Source: Cervus elaphus (taxonomy: Eukaryota > Chordata > Mammalia > Artiodactyla > Cervidae). Taken from it: 64,000 nt of DNA. Below are positions 51,001 through 63,000 of the stretch, piece after piece. The stretch is taken from positions 57,891,001 through 57,955,000 of the forward strand of contig NC_057829.1 of assembly GCF_910594005.1 (NCBI RefSeq), given 5' to 3'. A program made the position numbers and the translations under genes. Within the stretch, counting starts at the first letter, position 1; each line of letters starts with the position of its first letter. The notes below the pieces were generated by a model. It made no database searches, had not been told where the DNA came from, and was given only the letters and a program-made list of their open reading frames with translations.

Positions 51001-54000
51001 CTGATGCCCAGAATGGAGGACAGAATGAAGCATGCTGATATTTCATGGTGTTTTGCAAGAGCACCGTGACTTCTAAGGTCTCCCTTGGTCAAACTGGAAA
51101 GCCGTTTACAGGCCTAATTAGTGCAGTGCCAACCCAATCCCAACCCTCACTCAGCCAGATGTTCCCAAGCCCCAAAGTGGCAGTCACAGAAACCATAAAT
51201 CAACAGCTGTTGTCAAGCCCTGGAAATCTCAGCAAAGCCAAAATCCATCACAAGACGGCTCCCCCAGAGGTGCTCCTGGCCTCTCCCCCTCAGCCCCCAC
51301 CATCAGACCTTTCAGGCTTTCACTCAGCTCTGTCTGCGACCAGTTTTAACGCATGCTCATCCCCCACCCACAGTTGCATAGGCCCAGGTACCTTGAGTTT
51401 GGAATAACCTTTCTGAATATATTGTCCACATTTTTCATGTTCCCCTGTGGAAGCATAAAATTTACTCCACCAGTCAACAATTTCTTCCTCCTAAAGAAAG
51501 ACACATCAAAATGGCAAAACCTTAGTGATGACCTGGATTTCCAATCATTGCAGGAAAACTATGTAATAGAAAAGAGAAACAGGTGCTTCTGAACCTGAAA
51601 GAAGTGAGATTATATGACTTTTGTTTACATGCACCAAAACAATAAGAATTCTTCCACCTGGAAGCTGGAGGTGAAGTGATCCTTGGCCAATGAAATGTGT
51701 GCAGCTTTAATGGCCACAGCTATGCTGGGTAATTTTCTAACATTCTATGGATACAGTCTATTCATTTGACTGTTTTTACTCTTATCCTGTTGATATTTAC
51801 ATACCACCCTTATGGCAGAAAGTGAAGAAGAACTAAAGAGCCTCTTGATGAAAGTGAAAGATGAGAGTGAAAAAGTTGGCTTAAAGTTCAACATTCAGAA
51901 AACTAAGATCATGGCATCTGGTCTCATCACTTCATGGCAAATAGATGGGGAAACAGTGTCAGACTTTATTTTTGGGGGCTCCAAAATCACTGCAGATGGT
52001 GATTGCAACCATGAAATTAAAAGACGCGTACTCCTTGGAAGGAAAGTTATAACCTACCTAGACAGCATATTGAAAAGCAGAGACATTACTTTGTCAACAA
52101 AGGTCTGTCTAGTCAAGGCTATGGTTTTTCCAGTGGTCATGTATGGATGTGAGAGTTGGACTGTAAAGAAAGCTGAGTGCCAAAGAATTGATGCTTTTGA
52201 ACTGTGGCATTGGAGAAGACTCTTGAGAATCCCTTGGACTGCAAGGAGATCCAACCAGTCCATCCTACAGGAAATCAGTCCTGAATATTCATTGGAAGGA
52301 CTGATGCTAAAGCTGAAACTCCAATACTTTGGCCACCTGATGCGAAGAGCTGACTCATTTGAAATGACCCTGCTGCTGGTAAGATTGAGGGCAGGAGGAG
52401 AAGGAGATGACAGAGGATGAGATGGCTGATGGCATCACCGACTCAATGGACATGGGTTTGGGAGGACTCTGGGAGTTGGTGATGGACAGGGAGGCCTGGC
52501 ATGCTGCAGTTCATGGGGTGGCAAAGAGTTGGACATGACTGAGCGAATGAACTGAACTGAACTGATTTACATATGCAAAGGAGAAGAGGGCAAAAGAGGA
52601 TGAGATGGTTAGATAGCATCACAGATTCAGTGGACATGGATTTGAACAAACTCTGGGAGATAGTGAAGGACAGGGAAGCCTGGTATGCTGCAGACCATGG
52701 GGTCGCAAACAGTGCAACTAAACAACAACATTTACATATACAGGTAAAATGAAAAGAAAAAAACAACGCTTTAGTATGTGTTTACTATTCCATCCTCCAG
52801 TATGTGTTTTTCTACTATTTCATTTCCTTAGCCCTTTTAGCCAGCAACACATTGCAAAACAAAGCTCACTAAGCTAAGCATGGGAGAAACTGTTTCTAAC
52901 TCAAGTTCTATCCTTTACATTATAAGCCATACCCTTATGTTACAAACCATGCCACATTAGATATGCTATTTAAAATCTCTGAGCAACATTTTCTCCATCC
53001 ACTGAATAGGCTAACACTATATTTCCACATCATTCTCATAGGGTTGTTTTGGACATCAAGTAAGATGATTAGGAGAAGGAGCTTTGGTTATAAAATGTAA
53101 AGCAAGAGTACGGAGGCATTATGCTTTTTTTAGACCAGTGGCTCCCAATATATTCTTGGAAATTCTAATTCAATCAGCCTGAAGTGAGACCTGGCATCTA
53201 GGATGCTTTCAAAAGTTCCCCAGGCAATGTACAGCCAGAGTTGAGAACCTTTGGTGGTTCTTTGGGCAGAAGGGATGGCATTTGGAATCACTTGTGGAAT
53301 ATTCTCAAACTCCAGAAGGCTGTAGTTTATAGCAGGCTATGACTATAAATTCCACTCAGATTTATAACAAGAATAGATCCTCATCAGACCCACCTGCATC
53401 TTAATCTACCTAGTAAAGAGTCAGGTTGCCCAAAATAGTGTGTCATCAGCAACACAGCTCCTATTTTATCAGGGGATGAGACAGAAGAAATACTCAAGAA
53501 AAACCATTTCTATAACACATATAGTTATTTCCCCTCTGTGGATGAGAGTAAACCCAATCCTGGATTTGAAAACAGTTTTTTTTTAAACATATCAGTTATA
53601 GGAAAATACATGAATTATAAATCTAGCAAATTGTATAAAACAGTTACCTTTTCTGTTAGCTGCTCATCACATATATGGCCAGGAAGAAGGCAAAACATGT
53701 ATAGGTCACACGGAAGTAGAGACCCCATGAGCATTAGGTTGAACAAGAAAGAGAAAAGGAGACATTATTTTTCAACCATCATTTATATTATCAACATTTT
53801 GATGGTTTATTTATTCAAGATGATCTCATTATTAAACACACCTTTTTGGTTTCTTCTCTGAAAATGTGCAAAAGAGTTACAAACAGTATTAAAATAAAAG
53901 GCTTGGAGGTAATCACCCACGTCCCATTTTAATAGAGTTAGACAATCTCTGTCCACCAGCACAGTGATTATGTAGGGCATTGGGGGATTAGCAGGGTACA

Positions 54001-57000
54001 GTTGTTTACCTTCCTGCCCCAAACCTTTCATTCCATTTAGCTTTTAAAGTATATTCCCAGCTGGCTTAATTCTCATCTCTTCAAAAACTCCTGTTGCAAG
54101 ATGTTTATACCCAGTATGATTACAATATCATTATTAATAAGCATCTTTTCTTGGTTTTTCCCTATGTTGATGTTATAGTACCAAATACATATCCATCCAT
54201 CAAAGTTGCTTTATGATGTCAAATCTCTCACTGACCAAATCCTTCCCTTCTGAGTTTCCACATGGAGAATCCACCAAGAGATGAAAGAAGCTAGGATGTT
54301 GGGGTTTGACTTTTCTCTCTGTACCTGCTGGAACATTAGCCAAGCTCGCCCTCAGGGGCAGTTTGAAGAATTGTTGCCTCCTAACTTCAAGTTCATTTCC
54401 AATATAAGGAACTGTGATTCCTCACTACAGGCCCTTCCTGCAGGGAGTGCGGGGTGGCTATGAGGCTTCTTTTGCGAGTGCCCCTCAGCATTTTCTGGAT
54501 CAACTTTTGTTCAGCACACAGAATTGCCAAGAGAGGCAGACAGAGGTAACAATTCTATTAGATTAGTATCAAAGTGAGATTAAGAGTTAAATCATCACAA
54601 CTGAATTGAGATTTTGGAGAGAGGGATTTTACACCAAAAGTGTCTGCACATTCTGCATTCAGATTTTTAGAATCTTTTTATTCACATCTATTTTCATCTA
54701 TTTGAAACCTTTTCAAAGAAATGAACAGTTCATGATTTAAAAAGCATTTTTAAAACAGATCGCTGATGTTAAAATCTAGAATTAATACAGGAAAATGTAT
54801 TCATGTCCACTTGCTCATAACTTCACGTGAAAAAGTAACTGAAGCAACCTGAAGTAACTTGCTTCATTACATTCACAGGGCACAGCAGATTCTCCCCTGA
54901 AGCTTAAAACAATCACATTTGTTTAAAGATCATCTTTCGCTCCAAAATCTAGAAAGAATCTGAAAGCAGAGTTCAAGTCTCTAGAGCGAAGTCCCTGCAG
55001 CCCCAGGCAGCTTCATGCATTTTCTTATCATACATACATGCACTGTCGTTGGAGAAGCCATTTTGCTGAGTGCTGTTGACATACTGCTTAAGCACTGGAA
55101 TTGGAAGGTAATCGTTGAAATGGCTATGTAGGAACGTCCATGACATCTGGCTAGCACTTAGTGATTTGCGCCCCCACCCCCGTGTTTATTTCCCGCTTTA
55201 CTTGTGGTGGTGCTGAGCCCATCGGACAAGAGCTCTCCCAGTCTCCACAGGGTGGCGGTGTGAGTTGCTGTGAGCAGGAGACTGTCACCTGAAGCCACAG
55301 CCTCCAGCTTCCATCATCAGCAGTGTTGACCCAGTCCCTCAATTTACCCATACAAAAGGCTCGAATTGGGTTAGTGTTAATAGAAGTTCATCACACACAC
55401 AAAGCATGTACATGTAACACACCACACACCACACATGTTACATGTGTGAACATATTTTACATGTACATATAATCCAGGACATCAGCAAGCTGGTCATTGG
55501 CTCTTCCAGAGCTCAACTTTGCTCATTTGACTTTGCATAGATGAGCCCTGTCTTCCCCAATGGACAGATGAAATCAGATTTTTAGAGGCCATTCCGAATA
55601 GCCTTTCTTATCAACACAGTATACCTCCAACTAGGTGTTAGGAGAGCAGCTGATTAAAGTGATATATAGTACATAAGAACGATATGACCTTCCTCAATCC
55701 CGCTGGGTTGCAACTAAAATTTGCTGTAAATTCAGCTTTCACTGTGTGTTGCTATAATAGCCTCATCTCTTAACTACTGGGAAGAAAGGAATGAGATTGG
55801 GGCATAGGTTGACTTTACTCTTTTTCTTGATCTTCCATACTTAGGGCTACCAAGAGTATACAAAAGGCATAAAGACCTGATTGACAATGGAATCTGGAGG
55901 CAGATCACAGGGTAGTGTCTTAAACTGGCTTTTTCCAGAGTAGTTGTGAAAATGTACTTAAAAGATCTTAAGTATATTATACTTCTCCCTGGGCTACTAC
56001 TGTTTTACTGGGAATATCTGGGATTGTTTATAAAGTAAACACAGTGGTTTTACAAATTTGATATTGTCGCTTCTGACTGCAGAGGGTTCTCAGGGAATAG
56101 AATCACACACACTGCTACGCGGTGCTGGCTGTGGAGCCCACATTTAATATGGTCCAATTGTTAGTGAGCTTAATGCAGTGGGAAGAAAGTGGATTTCTTT
56201 AAAGGCACTGTTTATGGACCTAACACATTAAAGTGCAATCATGTGTACTTTCTGGCCAGTTTGCACATTAAAACATGCTGTGAAAGTCCATCATGAATGC
56301 CAACAGAAACAGGGAGATATTTGATGTTTTCTTTTTTCTGGCTGAGAACTACCCCTCAACCCTTTCCTTCTTGTCAAACTGGATGGAATGGTTTTAAAAT
56401 AGGGTCCTGAGTGAGCGTTTTCCCCAATGTCTTAATTTCAAAACCATAGTGAATATAAAAGTCAGGGATATCCCACACACTGACAAATAGAGTCATTAAA
56501 AATCCATGACACTTCTGTTTCATTTAGGGGGAAAAGAACTGGCGTGTTCCATGTATCTCTCTTCTCAATGTTGTGATGCTGTATGTTTGGTCCTGAGATT
56601 GCTCTTGCAAATGATATCATTCAGACCATCCACATCAATGGTTCTCACACCTGCCTGCACATTAGAATCACGTGGGTAGATTTTAAAACTTACTGTTGTC
56701 TAGATTCCCCTCCCTTGTGGAGAGTGCAACACGGGTCCAAGTATTATTTAAGTATCCTTGGTGACTGAGGGGAGAGGACGTGAGTTCACACAATGTCACC
56801 AAAGCTACTGATGAATGTAAGAGCCAGGTTCTTTACCGTGATAAGTTGGTTTGTTATCTTTTTGTTTTTGTTTTTTTCATTTATTTATATTAGTTGGAGG
56901 CTAATTACTTTACAATATGGTAGTGGTTTTTGCCACACATTGATATGAATCAGCCATGGATTTACATGTGTTCCCCATCCTGAACCACCCCCCTCCTACC

Positions 57001-60000
57001 TCCCTCCCCATCTCCTCCCTCTGGGTCATCTTAGTGCACCAGCCCTAAGCACTTGTCTCATGCATCAAATCAGGACTGGCGATCTGTTTCACGATTGATA
57101 ATATACATGTTTCAATGCTATTCTCTCAGATCATCCCACCCTCGCCTTCTCCCACAGAGTCCAAAAGTCTGTTCCATACATCTGTGTCTCTTTTTCTGTC
57201 TTGCATATAGGGTTATCGTTAGTTGGTTTGTTATCTTAACTTTAGCTGCATTGAATGGTTGCTTGAATTCATCTAATGCTTAGATACCTGGAAGATAAAA
57301 CCAACATCATCCAATGAATGATCAGTTCTAAGCCTACCTTTGAAGCCAGTAATGGTTTGGTGTCCTCTATTTCAATAACGACATCCCGGCAGGGTGGGGT
57401 AGACAAAAAGGAGGCTGCAAGACAGACAACTTCGTAATCTAAGACACTTACAAAAATATAGTGGTAAGCTTTCTATTTCAAGTTTAACAGCCACACAATG
57501 GATGGTAGAATTTGCTCCTATCCAAAGGATAGACTTACTATCCAAAGGATGAGACTCACTAAATGGAGAAGACCACACCAGACTCTAGAAAAATAACCTA
57601 ACAATTCATCACTTTTCCCAAAATGTGATTGGTTTGAGACATTTTAAGGGGATTAGCTGGCCTGTTTTTTTTTCTTTTACCTTAGATAGTTAGCCCAATG
57701 CCTATAGATAGGGAATGCTGAAAAAAAGTATTTTATCAGCACATGTCTTTAGAGGATGCAGGAGTGATACTGGGGCCGTGGGGGGCTACAGAAAAGGAGC
57801 CTCCTTTTCATGGAATCTGTTCTAAGACACAGAAAAGCAAAGCAGGGTGAATAGGCACATTTCACGGCTGAAGCTGCAGCGGCCTCTTTCAGCCCCAGTT
57901 CTTATAGTATATGTAGAGGGAAAAGGCACCCATCCTGACTTTTTTTTTTTTTTCCTTTTTATTTATTTATTTTTTATTAGTTGGAGGCTAATTACTTCAC
58001 AACATTTTAGTGGGTTTTGTCATACATTGATATGAATCAGCCATCCCATCCTGACTTTAAATAATTCCCAGAATACTCGTGGCTCTAGAGTCTGGGGTTA
58101 GAGCGAGGGCTCATGAGCGGCCCCCCAGGGCTCACCAGATTTGGTTCAGCTGAATGCGGTGCCAAAGCTTCAGCTTGGGGCAGGATGGAGTGAGGGTACA
58201 GATGCCCTTTATGAATGAAGACATCAGGCAGACAGACATTCATCAGAAGGCCAGAACCCAGACAGAACAAACTCTGCCAAGCCAAAAGAACTTTTTGTTT
58301 GACCCAGCAATTGATGCATAGGACATAGAGGAGGGAAAACACATTCTTTAAGCACCTACTATGTGCCGGGCAGTGGGCTAAACTGTTTACATACATGATC
58401 TCATTTAACCTTTCAAAAATCTTGTAGAATAAATGCATGTGTGGCATTATACCCATTATAGAGATTAAAAACAAACAAACTGAGGCTCAGAGAAAGCAAG
58501 TCTGCTTCAGGTTGAACAATCAATCACAAGTGGAAGTAAGTAATCTAGGTCTCTCTGACATTAACGCTTGTGTTTTAACTGTCATACCAGAGCACAGAGC
58601 AAAGCAGGCCCTTTGTAAATGTCAAAGAATATGATCAGGGGAACACTGGGGAAGCAGAGGAGACTGACACTGGGAATCTATGATGCACCAGTTGCTATGC
58701 TGTTGCTAGGTGTTTGAATATCCATGTGGCACACCCAGATCTATCAGCAGTCTCTATGCTTCCAAGATAGCTTCCCCCAACTCCCAACCACTGCAGCAAC
58801 ACAGCAGGGTGAGTGGGCAGGCGTGCTGGAGAACTGCAGGCGGGTTCCTTTCTATATCATCAGCTCTTCACTTCACAATCCTCATGTCAACAAACCCTTA
58901 GGGAGGGGAGGCAAGTTATTCTGTGTGCTTCCCCCAGGAGACCAACCAAGCATATCCCTGGACTCTTACCTCAATTTGGTTTAAACAAAGTATCAGGTGG
59001 ATCTAAAATAACAGATTCTGGTCTTGGGAACACTGTGTTCCCCATTCACCTTAAGAATTTTCCTCTTCAGGGACTCTCTAAAGCCTTGACCACATTAACT
59101 ACATAGAATTATGAACCAGGAGGCCTCTGTCTGCCCCTGACCTATTGACACTCATAGGTCCACTCAGATTCTGAGGTCAAAGAAAATCTGCATTTATACC
59201 TTCCTAATGATTTCACATATTTGTGTCAAAGAGTGTTCCCTCATGAAAGCAGTACAAAAAACACCAGGAAAACACTCTCTCTCCATAATGTAATCCCAGA
59301 TAAAAGAACGCCTGCAGTTACATGAATCCTTGTTTTAAAAATGTTGCTGTTTAGGCACCATCTAGTCAGCACAAAATGCTTTGCATGGGAAATGTATGGA
59401 TAAACACATGTAGGGTTTTGTGCAAGTGTGACTATGGATTTTTTTCCCTCTCTTCTCTGAATCAGGGATTCAGGATGCTCAGACCCACAATGCAGATAAG
59501 TTTCAGAGGCTCTGTAAAATCAATACCAAACCTTATGGAAGATTACACAGAACCGGTTAGCAGCACAGCTGCTCAAACAGAAGACATCTGTTTCAGTTTT
59601 GAGGCCGCCAGCGATCAGCTGAATGGGTGGCAGTTCGCCACTGGGTCTAATCTCACAAGCCTAGGGGTCTAGGATCTTGCTCATGGGTGGGATCCAGTCT
59701 CTAGCCCCTAACACAGTCTCTGGCACATGGTAAATTAAAAAACAAGTAATTCTTGAATAAACAAGTGCGAAATGCTACCCATATAGTTATTATTTCATAT
59801 AGAACCCTAAGATAATACTATAGCCTGCTCTATCACTTACTTATTAATTATGTGACCTAAAGCCAGGCATTTAAACTCAGCAGGTGTTATTTTTTCCTCC
59901 ACAGGTAACAATGAAATCATATGTTTCAAATCACATCACAAGAATGTTGTGATGCATTAATGGGGTGGAACAATAGATAGAAAGCAATTTAAAAATTCCC

Positions 60001-63000
60001 TGCTTCCCTGCTCCTTCAGTGCTCACAGAGGGGCCCCTGTATCTCCCATCAAAATATTTATCATGGCAAACTGCAATCACCCATTGTCCCGTTTGATTTT
60101 TCTGCTGGACAACACAAAAAAGGATGTTTTTTTTTCCAGGAGCAGGATATTTCAGAAAGTAACAGCTTGAGCATCAGGCCCCTCCAAACAAGGCCAGGAT
60201 TCAAGGGGAGCTCTGCCACTTACTAACTGTATCACCCTGGGAAGGTTACACGGCATGCTGCCAATCAAACTTTTCCCTATCTGCAAAACCTGGAGAATAA
60301 GTACTTGCACCTTGAGAAGTTGGTAAAGATGAAATCAGCTCAACATGAAGAGACCCAAGATGTTATTTAGAGACTTCGATTTCCCTTTTTTAAAAATTGG
60401 AGGATAATTGCTTTATAACATTGTGTTAGTTTCCGCTGTACAACGTGAATCAGCTGTAAGTATACATGTATCCCCTCCCTCTCGAGCCTTATCCCACCCT
60501 TCTAGGTTATCACTGAGCTCCCAGCTGAGCTTCCTGCGCTACATAGCAGCTTCACATTATCTGTTTTACACATGGTTGTGTATTTATGTCAATGCTACTT
60601 TCTCAGTTCATCTCTTGCATTTACCTTTTAGCTGTGGTACGATGTCCTCCTTTCCTGCATAAGGGTCACAGCGAAAGCGGTCCAGGCGATCAATGGTGCA
60701 CTGGCCCACGACGGGCTTGCGCCCGAACTGCCGGTGGTCGATGACCTTGATCACCAGCGGAGGCATGTAGAGTTCCTCCTTGGGCAAGAACTGGGGAGGG
60801 AGGGTGGGTCACAGAGGTCGGTGTCACTTCTCTGTACAAGTCCTGACAAGGGCAGCTTTGCCAATTAACTCCCCCAAAGGGACCATCCCAGGCTCTCTCT
60901 GCCCATTTGGCATAGGCCCAGGGCTCCACAGTGAGCAGTTCAGTAACATACATGCCAAGCTAGCAGCCTAGAGCCGAAGGGCCTGAGCTCTGAACCAGAT
61001 GCCTGGGGTCAAATCCCCGCTCTGCCACCGACGGCTGCATGACATGATCTTAGGGAACCTTTCTATGTCCCAGGGATCTCAATAACAGTAGGGTTGCTGA
61101 ATTAGTGAACGTGAAGTGCCTAGAACTGTACCTTAGTGCCTGGTTCTGCTCTGTTAACAGGGTGTGAAGTCAGCACTTAGTTAGAATTAGTTAAAATTTA
61201 GAAATGATTGAGATAAAATTGAACCTTCACAGGAAGTAACTGTGGCTTGGGAGTCTTTCAGCCCTGGAAGTTCAATGCCCAAATAGGATGCTCTTTCCTC
61301 ATTGTCTCCTGGTTCCTCTACGTACAATCTGGTGACCTTGGTGACACTGTCTGATTGGGGAATCATGAGCTGGTCTCAGGTCTGCCTGGTGTGTGGTTCA
61401 GATTATTTCCACCTCTGTCCTTGCACAGGAATGGAAGTTGGGGTCAACTGAGAGGCTTTCCTCACTTCTGCTGACCAAGGCTAGATCCCAGACTAGAGCT
61501 TGGGAGGCAGGGAGGGAGTTGGCGAGAGGATTAAGGATGGGCGGAATGGCCCCAGGATCACTCTGGGATTCTGGCTAGGAGCCTACAGGGGGTGCTCACT
61601 GGTAGCATCCCAAGGGGAAAGCATGGGCTTTGAAGCTGGAGGGACCTTAAGTCTGAATTCTGGCCACCCACTTGCTAGCTGTGTCCCCTCGAGTAAATCA
61701 CTTAACCTTTCCGTTTTCTCCAAAGTACACATGAGAGGGATGAAGATGCCTGCCCTGCAGGCTGAAGACTTGATGCAGGGAGTGTGAATGCAGCCAGAAC
61801 TGGGCTCTACGTAGCTGCTGCTGTGGTCTTGACAGAGTCTCTGGGCACAGCAGGCAGCAACCTGGCACTGGTTATGGAACCTGGAGAGGGTATTTTCCCC
61901 TCCAGGTCTTGGTTTCCTTATCCGTAAGAGGAAGAGTTAAGCCACATGACCCCGGAGTTCAAGAGCTGTGTGTTGGAGGCCCTAAGGGCAGAAAAATTGA
62001 CTGGGGTGGGAAAAGGACTGGGAAGGTTCTAGAACTTCCACCCCATCAAAACTGAGGAAATGCCTTTGTATCTCTTATTATAGTAGAGTATAAAAAGAAA
62101 GGTTTTTCTGTTTTAAAAAGTTAAGGATTTAACTGCTTTAAAGATGGAAAGATAGAGTAGCCTCTTCTTGCTCCCAGGGCAAGAAGACCCCAAATATGGG
62201 GTCTGCAATGGAGGACTGTGAACCAGATCTGAGGCTGCCAACTTCTAATAACCAGAGGGGAACATCGATGGAACAAAAGTGGGCACCATCCCTAGGCATG
62301 CCTGGAGGTAAGGGCATAGTCACAGGCTGCTAGGACACAGCCCCATCACCCCATTACTCTGCAGCTCCCTTTCCCCAGCCAGCCAATCACTATGGGGGAT
62401 TCTGGGTCACACACCTACAGGGGTGTGGCTGGGGCTTAATATTCTGTTCTTGGAGGGCTGACTAGATGGAAGTTTCCTGGAGAAATGCCATAGGATTGCT
62501 CATAGATACTTCTGTGTCACTGGGGCTTTTTGCAGCTTTAGGGAACTATTACTACAGTGTGAGAATCTAAGGGAGGATAGTCACTGACAAGAAGACTAAG
62601 GCAAGGTTTTTCTATTTGTTTTTGGACTTTGGAAATATATGAATATATAATGTATGGATTTGTATATATTCATTTCTCAAGTTACAAGTCAGCAATTCAA
62701 CACACATGAACTAGTATGGAGTCTTGATACAGTACCACTCTCATGAAGAGAACAGAACTTGGGAAGTTGGGTGTCTTCTTCAGGTTTTTGATCACCACTG
62801 ACTCGACCCGTTCCCCTCCACACTCCACAATGAGACTGGGGGAGGTGACAGAAGCCATCTGGTAATTCTTCATATTTCTTAAGCCCCAAGCTAGAATCTA
62901 AGAAAACAATATAAAGAGAAGGGAAGAAAACCCAGCATATTAAAAATATTCAAAAGGGAACATTTTTTCTTAATAACCAGTAAATTCTTTAAGGTGGAAT

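Noticed and set aside
51045..51407. 120-codon plus-strand ORF rich in Ser and Pro
   Set aside because: Intronic, opposite strand to MYOF, no recognisable domain or promoter; composition bias explains the open frame.
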